From: AP-15 sp963833745
GTDB taxonomy: Bacteria > Pseudomonadota > Alphaproteobacteria > ATCC43930 > CGMCC-115725
Reading direction: 5' to 3'
Length of the DNA stretch: 64,000 bases
Assembly: GCA_963833745.1 (NCBI GenBank)
Contig: CAWHZD010000006.1
Span: 310,001 to 374,000, forward strand
The notes beneath the pieces were generated by a model, which was given only the letters and a program-made list of their open reading frames with translations, had not been told where the DNA came from and did no database searches. The translations under genes and the position numbers were made by a program. Below, in pieces: positions 36,265 to 44,559 of this stretch (its first letter is position 1; every line of letters begins with the position of its first letter).

Positions 36265-37455
36265 ATGAGATTGGAAAACGCCGTCAACATCGAAGATCTG
36301 CATCGGATGGCGAAGCGGCGGCTGCCAAAGATCGCCTTCGATTTTATCGAAGGCGGGCTTGAGGACGAGCGCGGGCTCGAACGCAACACCGCGGCGTTTC
36401 ACAAGCACCAGCTGCTGCCGCGCTATCTGGTCGACGTCTCGGTCCGCGACCAGCGGGCGAGCCTCTTCGGCCACACCTATGCGAGCCCATTCGGGATCTC
36501 GCCGACCGGAGGCGCCGGCCTGTTCCGCCGAGGCGCCGACCTGATGTTGGCCGAGGCCGCGGCAAAGGCAAACATCCCCTACATCATGTCGGGCGCCAGC
36601 AACGATTCGATCGAGGCGGCGGCCAAGGTGGCGCCGAACAACGCCTGGTACCAGCTGTACGCGGCGCGCGACGCCGGGGTGCGCGAGGACATGATCCGGC
36701 GCACTGCCGATGCCGGCATGGCCTCCTTAGTGCTGACCGTCGACGTTCCGGTCGGGTCGAAGCGTGAGCGCAATATCCGCAACGGTTTTGCCAACGTCCG
36801 CGGCGGGCTGCAGGCGCTGAGCCTCAAACCGTCGATCCTCGCCGAGGCGCTGACCCATCCCGGCTGGATCGTCGAATATCTGCGTCACGGCGGCGGTACA
36901 CCGATGCTGCAGAATTGGCAGCCCTATGCGCCGAGCGGCGGCAGCGCCGAGGACGTCTACAATTACTCGCGTGCGCTGATGCCATTCAACGCCCAGACTT
37001 GGCGCGATCTCGAGCGTTACCGGCGGCTGTTTCCACGCAACCTGGTCGTCAAAGGCATCATGAGCCCGGCCGACGCGTTGCGCTGCGTCGAGATCGGCTG
37101 TGACGGCATCATCGTCTCGAACCACGGCGGCCGCCAACTCGACCAGGCGCCGGGCTCGCTCGACGTGTTGCCGGCGGTCAAGGCGGCGGTCGGCGACAAG
37201 CTTGTCGTCATGCTCGACAGCGGCGTGCGCCGCGGCGCCGACATCCTGATCGCGCTGTGCCTGGGCGCCGAGTTCGTGTTCATGGGCCGGCCGACCTTAT
37301 ACGGCGCCGCCGCCGGCGGCATCCCGGGGGTCAACAAGGCGATCTCGATCCTCGGCAACGAGATCGACCTCGTCATGGCTCAGATCGGCTGCCCGAGCCT
37401 CGACCAGCTCGGCCCCGATTTTCTGTGGCGCGACGACTGGCAGCGCAACGAGTGA
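36265..37455 (+). CDS. FMN-dependent alpha-hydroxy-acid dehydrogenase, paralog 2
   Basis: A 396-residue LldD-family flavoenzyme beginning MRLENAVNIEDLHRMAKRRLPKIAFDFIEGGLEDERGLERNT. It keeps all family motifs of paralog 1, with catalytic-His region CDGIIVSNHGGRQLDQAPGSLDVLP and LDSGVRRGADILIALC. Differences are spread along the protein (for example YYNYSRALMPFNAQ-type in place of the KFASSVRPFNAQ loop), so the duplication is old. It lies after the broken PIN toxin gene and is separated from paralog 3 by a family A repeat. Confidence 0.94.
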   Translation: MRLENAVNIEDLHRMAKRRLPKIAFDFIEGGLEDERGLERNTAAFHKHQLLPRYLVDVSVRDQRASLFGHTYASPFGISPTGGAGLFRRGADLMLAEAAAKANIPYIMSGASNDSIEAAAKVAPNNAWYQLYAARDAGVREDMIRRTADAGMASLVLTVDVPVGSKRERNIRNGFANVRGGLQALSLKPSILAEALTHPGWIVEYLRHGGGTPMLQNWQPYAPSGGSAEDVYNYSRALMPFNAQTWRDLERYRRLFPRNLVVKGIMSPADALRCVEIGCDGIIVSNHGGRQLDQAPGSLDVLPAVKAAVGDKLVVMLDSGVRRGADILIALCLGAEFVFMGRPTLYGAAAGGIPGVNKAISILGNEIDLVMAQIGCPSLDQLGPDFLWRDDWQRNE

Positions 37456-37461
37456 CCCCTA

Positions 37462-37575
37462 CCCGTCATTCCCGCGCAAGCGCGCGCCCAGCGGGAATCC
37501 AGGGACCAACAAATCCCGCCTCCCCCTGTTCAAGCCAGGGGCAGGCTCTGGCCCCCTGCTCGCGCGGGCGTGACG
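37462..37575. repeat. dispersed palindromic repeat, family A (copy 5)
   Basis: Begins CCGTCATTCCCGCGCAAGCG, holds CCCCTGTTCAAGCCAGGGGC in the centre and ends with CTGCTCGCGCGGGCGTGACG. It lies between hydroxy-acid dehydrogenase paralogs 2 and 3. Confidence 0.8.
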
Positions 37576-37661
37576 AATAACTATTGAAAATCTTCTCGTT
37601 ATTACCGGCTGCCGATTACCGCTCATTGCTGAAGAAACGCGATCCTGTCGGAGATCAAACC

Positions 37662-38855
37662 ATGAAACTCGATCAGGCGGTCAATATCGAAGATCTCCAC
37701 CGCATGGCGAAACGCAAGCTGCCGAAGATCATCTTCGATTTTATCGAGGGCGGGCTTGAGGACGAGCGCGGCCTTGAGCGCAACCGGGCCGCCTTTCACA
37801 AACACCAGCTGCTGCCGCGCTATCTCGTCGACGTGGCGGCGCGCGACCAGTCGGCAACCGTGTTTGGCCATACCTATTCGAGCCCGTTCGGCATCTCGCC
37901 GACCGGCGGTGCCGGGCTCTACCGGCGCGACGGCGACTTGATGCTGGCCGAGGCGGCGGCGGAAGCCAACATCCCCTACATCATGTCGGGCGGCAGCAAC
38001 GCCTCGATGGAAGAAGCGGTGCGGATCGCCCCTAACAACACCTGGTATCAGCTCTACGCGGCCAAGGACCGGGACCTGACCGACGCCTTGATCGGGCGCG
38101 CGCACGACAGCGGTGTCGGCGCCCTGGTGCTGACCGTCGACGTGCCGGTTCATCCCAAGCGCGAACGCAACATGCGCAACGGCTTCTCGACCGTGCGCAA
38201 TGGCGGCGTCATGGAGGCGCTGAAACTCAAACCCTCGATCCTGCTGGAGGCGATGACCCATCCCGCCTGGGTTATCGACTATGTGCGGCACGGCGGGGCG
38301 CCGACCCTCGGCAACTGGGCACCGCACGCCGGCAACGGGGTGAGCGCCGCCGATGCGATCCAGCTCGGCCGCACCCAAACCCCGGCTGCGGCGCAGACCT
38401 GGCGCGACCTCGAGCGCTATCGCCGGCTGTTCCCGCGCCCGCTCGTCGTCAAAGGCATCCTGAGCCCGGCCGATGCGATCCGCGCCGCCGAAATCGGCAT
38501 CGACGGGATCATCGTCTCGAACCATGGCGGCCGCCAGCTCGACCAGGCGCCGGCCTCGCTCGACGCCCTGCCGGCGATCAAGGCGGCGGTCGGCGACAAG
38601 CTCACGATCATGCTCGACAGCGGGGTTCGGCGCGGCGCCGACATCCTGATCGCGTGGTGCCTCGGCGCCCAATTCGTGTTTTTTGGCCGGCCGACCCTTT
38701 ATGGCGCGGTCGCCGGCGGGATTGCCGGGGTCAAAAAGGCGATCGATATTTTCCGCGGCGAAATCGATCTGGTCATGGGCCAGATCGGCTGCCCGAGCCT
38801 CGACCAGCTCGGCCCCGATTTTCTGTGGCGCGAGGACTGGACCCAGAACCGCTGA
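37662..38855 (+). CDS. FMN-dependent alpha-hydroxy-acid dehydrogenase, paralog 3
   Basis: A 397-residue LldD-family enzyme starting MKLDQAVNIEDLHRMAKRKLP, ATG 37662. Catalytic-His region IDGIIVSNHGGRQLDQAPASLDALP, then LDSGVRRGADILIAWC. It is the most diverged of the three: the loop APTLGNWAPHAGNGVSAADAIQLGRTQTPAA differs from those in paralogs 1 and 2. A terminator-like hairpin with a T6 run follows the gene. The next gene (MFS carrier) is convergent. Confidence 0.94.
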   Translation: MKLDQAVNIEDLHRMAKRKLPKIIFDFIEGGLEDERGLERNRAAFHKHQLLPRYLVDVAARDQSATVFGHTYSSPFGISPTGGAGLYRRDGDLMLAEAAAEANIPYIMSGGSNASMEEAVRIAPNNTWYQLYAAKDRDLTDALIGRAHDSGVGALVLTVDVPVHPKRERNMRNGFSTVRNGGVMEALKLKPSILLEAMTHPAWVIDYVRHGGAPTLGNWAPHAGNGVSAADAIQLGRTQTPAAAQTWRDLERYRRLFPRPLVVKGILSPADAIRAAEIGIDGIIVSNHGGRQLDQAPASLDALPAIKAAVGDKLTIMLDSGVRRGADILIAWCLGAQFVFFGRPTLYGAVAGGIAGVKKAIDIFRGEIDLVMGQIGCPSLDQLGPDFLWREDWTQNR

Positions 38856-38944
38856 GGCACGGGCCGGCGGAGAAGCGGATTTTGCCCGCGCAAGCGGCCC
38901 CAAGCCTGCGACCTTGGCCGCCACCGGTCGGCGACCGCGCCCGA

Positions 38945-38985
38945 GCCGCCGCGCATCTGATGCCCGCCCGAACGGCGGCTTTTTT
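38945..38985 (+). terminator. Rho-independent terminator-like hairpin after the third hydroxy-acid dehydrogenase gene
   Basis: GCCGCC at 38945-38950 pairs with GGCGGC at 38974-38979, and TTTTTT follows at 38980-38985. The 23-base loop is large and may contain a smaller fold. It lies between two convergent genes. Confidence 0.5.
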
Positions 38986-39006
38986 CGTCCGCGCCGGCAA
39001 GGCTGC

Positions 39007-40401
39007 TCAGGTGGCGGTGGCGCGCTCGGACCCCACCGCCGTCTGGGTGAGCTCGCGGTCGATGTCGTCGATCGAGCGGCGGCTGGTTTCGAACCCGATG
39101 AACCAGAACGCGAATGCGCCCAATACGTACCAGAAGGCAAAATAGTTGAACCCCGGAACCAGCGCGTCGAGCGTCGCCGCCGGCTTGACGTAGTTGGACG
39201 AGCCGGCGATTAGCGCCAGCCCGAGCGGGCCGATGAACTTGCCGAGGTTGCCGACGCCATAGACCAGGCCCATGCCGCTGCCGCGCAGCCGCGCCGGCCA
39301 CAACTCGCCCATATAGGGGCCGACGATCGAATAATTGCCGCTGCCGAAGAAGCTCTGCAGCAGCAGCATAATGTAAAACACCGACACGCCGCTGATGAAT
39401 GCACTATGCATATAGCCGGCGAGCGACATGAACAGCGCCGCGGTCAAACAGCTGAACACGCCGGAGGCGCGGCGGCCCCAGGCGTCCGAAAGCCACGAGC
39501 ACAGGAACCGCCCGGCAATCGCCATCAGGGCGATCCAGATGCCCAGTTTGGACGCCTCCGCCGGGCTGATCTTCAGGACCATCACCAAGAGGGTCACGGT
39601 CCACAACCCGAGCCCGACGCCGCCCGTCTGGCTGAGGCCGGTCAAGGCGCCGGCAACGATGCTGCGCGGGTATTTGAACAGCTCGAGCCAGCGCGTGTGC
39701 TCGACTACCGGGGCGACCGCCGGCAAGGTGATGTCCTTCGGGTCCATTTGCAACGCCCAGGCGAGCGATTTGCGCGCATCTTCCATCCGTCCTTGGCGCA
39801 TCAGCCAGTATGGCGATTCGGGGACCCAGGCGCGGATATAGAGGGTCAGGAACGCCGGCAAGAGGCCGATGGCAAACAGGCCGCGCCAGCCGATATAGGG
39901 GGTGGCGTAAGCCGCCAGCAGCGCGCCGAGCAGAGAGCCTGCCGGCAACATGGTCGTGGTCAGACCGGTCAGCCAGCCGCGCTTGGCGGTCGGCACGAAT
40001 TCCTGAATGATCGTGATATCGACCGAATACATGCCGGTCACCCCAAAGCCGACAAAAAACCGGCAGATCACCAAATAGATCCAGGCGTGCTCGGGGGTCA
40101 GCGCCATCGCCCCAGTGGCGATCGAGGTGTTGAGCACGGTGCCGATCATCGCCATGCGCCGGCCGCTTTTGTCGGCTGCCCAGCCCCACAGCAGCGAGCC
40201 GAACGGCGCGCTGATGCCCGAGGCCAGCAGGATCAGCCCCGACTGGCCAAAGGTCAGGTGCCAGTCTTTGACGATGAACGCCAGGACAAAGGCGATCAGT
40301 CCAAAGTCGAAGAAATCGAGCATATCGCCGATCGTCGCCGCCAGCGCGATCTTCCACTGGTTCGCCGTCAACTTTTGTTGATTGTCCAGTAGCTCCAGCA
40401 T
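39007..40401 (-). CDS. MFS transporter (aromatic-acid/metabolite:H+ symporter-like), paralog 1
   Basis: A 464-residue 12-TM carrier. Start MLELLDNQQKLTANQWKIALAATIGDMLDFFDF (ATG at 40401 with GGGAGGA upstream). MFS marks: FGSLLWGWAADKSGRRMAMIG (loop 2-3 motif), RFFVGFGVTGMYSVDITIIQEF and the second loop SDAWGRRASGV. The family of metabolite:H+ symporters commonly takes up aromatic acids or sugar acids. It is paired with the close relative at 40886-42280. Both face the hydroxy-acid dehydrogenase genes, so uptake of a hydroxy acid is a reasonable guess. The substrate is not known. Confidence 0.9.
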   Translation of the reverse strand: MLELLDNQQKLTANQWKIALAATIGDMLDFFDFGLIAFVLAFIVKDWHLTFGQSGLILLASGISAPFGSLLWGWAADKSGRRMAMIGTVLNTSIATGAMALTPEHAWIYLVICRFFVGFGVTGMYSVDITIIQEFVPTAKRGWLTGLTTTMLPAGSLLGALLAAYATPYIGWRGLFAIGLLPAFLTLYIRAWVPESPYWLMRQGRMEDARKSLAWALQMDPKDITLPAVAPVVEHTRWLELFKYPRSIVAGALTGLSQTGGVGLGLWTVTLLVMVLKISPAEASKLGIWIALMAIAGRFLCSWLSDAWGRRASGVFSCLTAALFMSLAGYMHSAFISGVSVFYIMLLLQSFFGSGNYSIVGPYMGELWPARLRGSGMGLVYGVGNLGKFIGPLGLALIAGSSNYVKPAATLDALVPGFNYFAFWYVLGAFAFWFIGFETSRRSIDDIDRELTQTAVGSERATAT

Positions 40402-40885
40402 GCCATCCTCCCGGTTCCACCCGCGGTGTCGCAGGTGCATCGCTGCTTTGTGGTCTCCCGGAGGAAACGCAGCTTCAGGCCGAGGAGGTTACGACCGGCC
40501 CAGGCCGGAAGACGAGCAGATTTTTTGCGCCCGGACCGATCCGGGGAGCGGCCTCCGCTGCGCCTCGGAATAGGTTCCAGCCGGAGACGCCGGGGCGGGC
40601 GTTAGCGGTAGGCTGTGGGGGAGGTATTGCGCAATTCAAATGCGGGAATTACCGCCAATTCCGCCGGCGAACGGCCGCTAGCGGTACGGATCAGACAGAT
40701 GATGCCGATTTCTCCGCCTCGTCGCCCCCGCGCAAGCGGGGGTCCAAGGCCGCAAGCGTGGTGCTGGTTGCCCCTGGGTGTCCGCTTTCTCGTACCGCCA
40801 GACGGCCCGCCGGGCCGGTCCTTAGCTGCCGCCGGCCGAGCGCGCCGCGCCCGGCCGGAACCCGGTTCGAGCGGATCGGCCGGTA
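40402..40885. other. intergenic region between two MFS genes
   Basis: About 480 bases with no convincing gene. It holds a family A repeat arm at 40718-40800 and probably the promoter of the downstream MFS gene. A T run, AGATTTTTTGCG near 40515, stands out but has no hairpin before it. Confidence 0.4.
40718..40800. repeat. dispersed palindromic repeat, family A (copy 6, partial)
   Basis: Contains CGTCGCCCCCGCGCAAGCGG and a weak right arm TCCGCTTTCTCGTACC. Only the left arm is well kept. Confidence 0.55.
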
Positions 40886-42280
40886 TCAGGTGGCGGGGAC
40901 GCGCACGGAGGGCGCCGCCGCTTTGTTTAGCTCGGCATCGATTTCATCGATCGTGCGGCCGCGGGTCTCCATGGCAATGAGCCAGAAGGCGACCGCGCCC
41001 AGCAGGTACCAGAACGCGAAGTAGTTGAATCCGGGGATCAGCGCGTCGAGGGTCGCCTTTGGGCTGACAAGGTTCGACGAACCGGCGATCAGCGCCAACC
41101 CGGCCGGGCCGATGAACTTGCCGAGATTGCCGACGCCGTAGACAAATCCCATGCCGCTGCCGCGCAGCCGCGCCGGCCACAACTCGCCCATATAGGGCCC
41201 GACGATCGAGTAGTTGCCGCTGCCCATGAAGCTTTGCAGCAGGATCATCAAAAAGAACATCGACACGCCGCCGATGAAGACGTCGTGCAGGTAACCCGCC
41301 AGCGACATGAACAGCGCCGCGACCAGACAGCTGACGATGCCCGAGGTGCGGCGCCCCCACGCGTCTGATATCCACGAGCAGAAAAACCGGCCGGCGATCG
41401 CCATCAGGCTGACCCAAATCACCAATTTGGACGCCTGAGGCGGGGTGATCTTGAGGACCATGACAAACAAGGTCACCATCCACAGCGCCAGCGCGACACC
41501 GCCGGTCTGGGTCAGCCCGGTCAGGCAGCCGGCGATGATGCTGCGCGGGTATTTGAAGATCTCGAGCCAGCGCGTCTGCTCGACCGCGGGGATCCCTGCC
41601 GGCAACGCGATTTGCGCGGGGTCCACCTGCAATGCCCAGGCGAGCGACCGCCGCGCCTCTTCGACGCGGCCCTGGCGCAGCAGCCAGTGCGGCGATTCGG
41701 GGACGAAAGCGCGGATGTAGAGGCACAGGAACGCCGGCAGCAGCCCGACCGCGACCATCCCGCGCCAGCCGATATAGGGGGCGGCAAATGCCCCAAGCAC
41801 CGCCGCCAGCAGAGAGCCCGCCGGCAGCATCGTCGTGGTGATCCCGGTGAACCAGCCGCGCTTGCTGGCCGGCGAAAACTCCTGCATCAGGGTGATGTCG
41901 ACCGAATACAAGCCGGTGACGGCAAACCCGACGAAGAAACGGCAGACGACCAGGTAGAGCCACCCGCCTTCCGGCGTCAGCGCCATCGCGCCGGTCGCGA
42001 GCGAGACATTCAGCACGGCAGTGATCAGCGCCGTGCGCCGGCCGACCTTGTCCGCCATCCACCCGTACAGCAACGAGCCGAATGGGGCGCTGACACCCGA
42101 GGCGAGCAGGATCGCGCCCGACTGCCCGTAATTCAGATGCCACTCCTTGACGATAAAGGCTAAAACAAAGCCGATCAGGAAGAAATCGAAGAAGTCGAGC
42201 ATGTCGCCGAGCGTGGCAGCGCCCGCAATCTTCCACTGGTTCGCCGTAAGCTTGGTCTGCCGCTCCAACAACTCAAGCAC
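40886..42280 (-). CDS. MFS transporter, paralog 2
   Basis: A 464-residue carrier, same length as paralog 1, starting at a GTG (VLELLERQTKLTANQWKIAGAATLGDMLDFFDFF) with GGAGGAG directly upstream. Loop 2-3 motif FGSLLYGWMADKVGRRTALIT, then RFFVGFAVTGLYSVDITLMQEF and SDAWGRRTSGI. It is clearly a duplicate of the 39007 gene over its whole length. Two paralogous carriers in tandem, transcribed in the same direction, suggest related substrates with different affinity or specificity. Confidence 0.9.
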   Translation of the reverse strand: MLELLERQTKLTANQWKIAGAATLGDMLDFFDFFLIGFVLAFIVKEWHLNYGQSGAILLASGVSAPFGSLLYGWMADKVGRRTALITAVLNVSLATGAMALTPEGGWLYLVVCRFFVGFAVTGLYSVDITLMQEFSPASKRGWFTGITTTMLPAGSLLAAVLGAFAAPYIGWRGMVAVGLLPAFLCLYIRAFVPESPHWLLRQGRVEEARRSLAWALQVDPAQIALPAGIPAVEQTRWLEIFKYPRSIIAGCLTGLTQTGGVALALWMVTLFVMVLKITPPQASKLVIWVSLMAIAGRFFCSWISDAWGRRTSGIVSCLVAALFMSLAGYLHDVFIGGVSMFFLMILLQSFMGSGNYSIVGPYMGELWPARLRGSGMGFVYGVGNLGKFIGPAGLALIAGSSNLVSPKATLDALIPGFNYFAFWYLLGAVAFWLIAMETRGRTIDEIDAELNKAAAPSVRVPAT

Positions 42281-42480
42281 TGCTTCTCCTCCCTCATACC
42301 GACTCAGAAACACCACCACGGAACGGGTTCACCGTTTCCATCAGTTTCTTGGGCGGCCACGATCAATGTCCGCCAAAACTGGGTCACGCGCAGCCCTGAT
42401 GATTGTAAGCTTACATGCGACCGGTGCATACTGGCAATGGCCATACTGCATGGCGGCGAACTTGTTGCTATATCCGCCGG

Positions 42481-42945
42481 CTAATAGCTGCCGGCACTGC
42501 AATAATGCCAGGTCGAGCCATCAAATCCGTAGAGCAATGCCAGCCGCTGGTCCGCGGCGTGGGCGAGGACAACTCTGAACTGCTGACCGGTGCAAGGCGA
42601 GGTCCCGGCGCCGGCCGGTTTGGGCATTTTTTTCTGCACAGCACAGCTGGCGGCCCAGTCAGGCAGTGTTGCGGGCGCAGCCGCGAGCCGCTTGCCGTCG
42701 GCGAGCACGAAATAGTCAACCGGCTGGCCCTGCTTGACATCGGCATGCAGCGCGAGCGAGCCGTAACGCGAGCGATAGAAGCCGGCCTGTTGCTCACCAT
42801 CGCTCGCGCCGGATGCCACCGCGCGGAAGGTCAAAGCACCGCATGCCGGCGGCCCCTTTTCCGCCGGGTGCTTTGCCGCCGCGAAGGCGCCGACTGCCAC
42901 CATGCCGAACGCGAGCCCAGCGCATGCCGACATCGTCCTCTTCAT
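42481..42945 (-). CDS. secreted hypothetical protein
   Basis: A 154-residue protein starting MKRTMSACAGLAFGMVAVGAFAAAKHPAEKGPPACG. The first 22 residues make a signal peptide. Four Cys (CGAL, CAVQ, PCTG, YCSAG) may form two disulfide bonds in the periplasm. No recognisable domain; the ending AADQRLALLYGFDGSTWHYCSAGSY is compact. It is divergent from the DUF1194 gene at 43072, with a 126-base gap. Confidence 0.6.
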   Translation of the reverse strand: MKRTMSACAGLAFGMVAVGAFAAAKHPAEKGPPACGALTFRAVASGASDGEQQAGFYRSRYGSLALHADVKQGQPVDYFVLADGKRLAAAPATLPDWAASCAVQKKMPKPAGAGTSPCTGQQFRVVLAHAADQRLALLYGFDGSTWHYCSAGSY

Positions 42946-43071
42946 CCTGCGCTCTCCAATCTGCTGCGAAGTCAGCTTATAGCGCCGCAGTCGTGCTGGC
43001 AGTAGGCTCCGCGGCGCCGCTGCTGCGATCGAGGGTCGCATCCTCCGGCCGATCTCGGGAACAGCTTTCCC

Positions 43072-43818
43072 ATGCGCAGCGGCCTTTTGCTAATTGGCGT
43101 GACGATTTGGCTCGCTGCAGCCTCGTCGCACGCGGCGACGTTGGCGGTCGTGCTGGCGATCGATGTCTCCTTCAGCGTGACGCCGGATTCGTACGTCTTG
43201 CAGCGTGACGGCATCATCCGCGCCTTCGAGGATCCGCGGCTGCTGAATGCGATTGCCGTCGCTCCGGGCGGAATCGAGGCATTGGTCCTCGAATGGTCGG
43301 ACCCCGACAAGATTGCGGTCACCGTCGGTTGGACACATGTCACCGACAGCCATAGCGCCGCCGGCTTTGCCGCCGCAGTGCGCGCGACGACGCGCAGCTC
43401 GGGCGGGCTGACCGCGATCGGCCCGGCACTTGCCGCCGCCGCTGCGCAATTCGACCATCTGCCGCAACCGGCGGCGCGGCGGGTCATCGACATCTCCGGT
43501 GACGGCATGGCCAACCTCGGCGAACCGCCGCAGGCGGCGCGCGATAGCATCGTCAAGCACGGGATCACGATCAACGGGCTGGCGATCTTGGCCGAAGAGT
43601 CGTGGCTTGAAGACTACTATCGGCACAATGTGATCGGCGGCCCGTCGGCTTTTGTCGTCCCGACACGCGATTTCCACAGCGTCGCCGACGCGATGATCCG
43701 AAAGCTCGTCCAGGAGGTCGCAGGCGCTGGGGGAACGCCCGCTTTCGCTGAGGAACCGGCGGTTCGGAATGGCGGCGCACTTTTGCTGTTGGGCAAGCGT
43801 GGCGGCAACCGCGATTAA
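43072..43818 (+). CDS. DUF1194 family secreted VWA-like protein
   Basis: A 248-residue protein with signal peptide MRSGLLLIGVTIWLAAASSHA. The von Willebrand A-like fold shows VVLAIDVSFSVTPDSYVLQRDGI (a MIDAS-like DxSxS, with D-V-S-F-S) and RRVIDISGDGMANLGEPPQAARD, which matches DUF1194 proteins. Proteins of this family are periplasmic and of unknown role, though related VWA domains bind partner proteins through a metal ion. No partner gene nearby. Confidence 0.82.
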   Translation: MRSGLLLIGVTIWLAAASSHAATLAVVLAIDVSFSVTPDSYVLQRDGIIRAFEDPRLLNAIAVAPGGIEALVLEWSDPDKIAVTVGWTHVTDSHSAAGFAAAVRATTRSSGGLTAIGPALAAAAAQFDHLPQPAARRVIDISGDGMANLGEPPQAARDSIVKHGITINGLAILAEESWLEDYYRHNVIGGPSAFVVPTRDFHSVADAMIRKLVQEVAGAGGTPAFAEEPAVRNGGALLLLGKRGGNRD

Positions 43819-43821
43819 AGG

Positions 43822-44466
43822 CTATCGCCCGTCCGCGGGGTCGAGGTGGAGGTGCATAAACGCCGAGGTCGCTTTGCTTGCCCGTTGCTCGGCCTCGGCC
43901 GGCGCAGGCGTTGCGGCAACCCCCAGCAGCAGGCCAACCATGAGGCCCTCCCAGAGAAGCCCCAAATATTGCGCCGCCATCTCGGTTGGCTCGCCCGGGC
44001 CAAGGAGCCCCGCGGATTGGGCGGCGGCCAACAATTCCGCCAGTGCTCCACGCGTGGCGTCACGGCCGGCCATGTCGAGGGTCCGGGCGATCTCGGGGGT
44101 GCGCGTCGCCTCGGCGATCGCCAGGCGAAACGCCGCGATCACCGACGGGTGGGAGACCTCCCGCACAAGATTCGCCGCAAAGGCGGTAAGCGTCGAAGCC
44201 AGCATCTGCCGGCTGTCCGGAATCGAGCAGTCCGGTGATAATCGCATTCGCTCCGCCCGGCTCCTGATGCAGGCAGCCAGCATCTCCTGCTTGCTGCCGA
44301 AGTTGGCGTAGAGATCACGTTTTGAGACTTTGGCGCGCGTCGCGATGTCGAGCGTGCTGGTGGCGGCATAGCCTTCTTCGGAGAACGCCTTGAATGCGGC
44401 GCCGAGGATGCGCTCGTGCATCTGGTTCCGGGCTGCTGTCAGGACGCTGCTTTCGGGATTTTTCAT
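43822..44466 (-). CDS. TetR/AcrR-family transcriptional repressor
   Basis: A 214-residue regulator with a helix-turn-helix at residues about 20-65: ILGAAFKAFSEEGYAATSTLDIATRAKVSKRDLYANFGSKQEML. The C-terminal ligand domain is of a TetR_C type (LASTLTAFAANLVREVSHPSVIAAFRLAIAEATRTPEIART). Start MKNPESSV at 44466. It is divergent to an MFS gene at 44560, the usual layout for a TetR repressor of an efflux pump or transporter; the 93-base gap carries inverted repeats that could be operators. Confidence 0.93.
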   Translation of the reverse strand: MKNPESSVLTAARNQMHERILGAAFKAFSEEGYAATSTLDIATRAKVSKRDLYANFGSKQEMLAACIRSRAERMRLSPDCSIPDSRQMLASTLTAFAANLVREVSHPSVIAAFRLAIAEATRTPEIARTLDMAGRDATRGALAELLAAAQSAGLLGPGEPTEMAAQYLGLLWEGLMVGLLLGVAATPAPAEAEQRASKATSAFMHLHLDPADGR

Positions 44467-44490
44467 CGGCCTTAAAATTTCTCTTGTCGT

Positions 44491-44538
44491 GGTACCGTTA
44501 CGTACCGTACACGTTAGCGTGGGTACTGAAGGGTACCC
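44491..44538. promoter_or_regulatory. candidate TetR operator(s) in the divergent promoter
   Basis: GGTACCGTTACGTACC (44491-44506) is an inverted repeat GGTAC-N6-GTACC, and GGGTACCC (44531-44538) is an 8-bp palindrome. Both lie between the tetR-type gene and the MFS gene, a normal site for autoregulated TetR operators. Binding is inference only. Confidence 0.45.
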
Positions 44539-44559
44539 GTAATTTGCACCGAGGCCACC

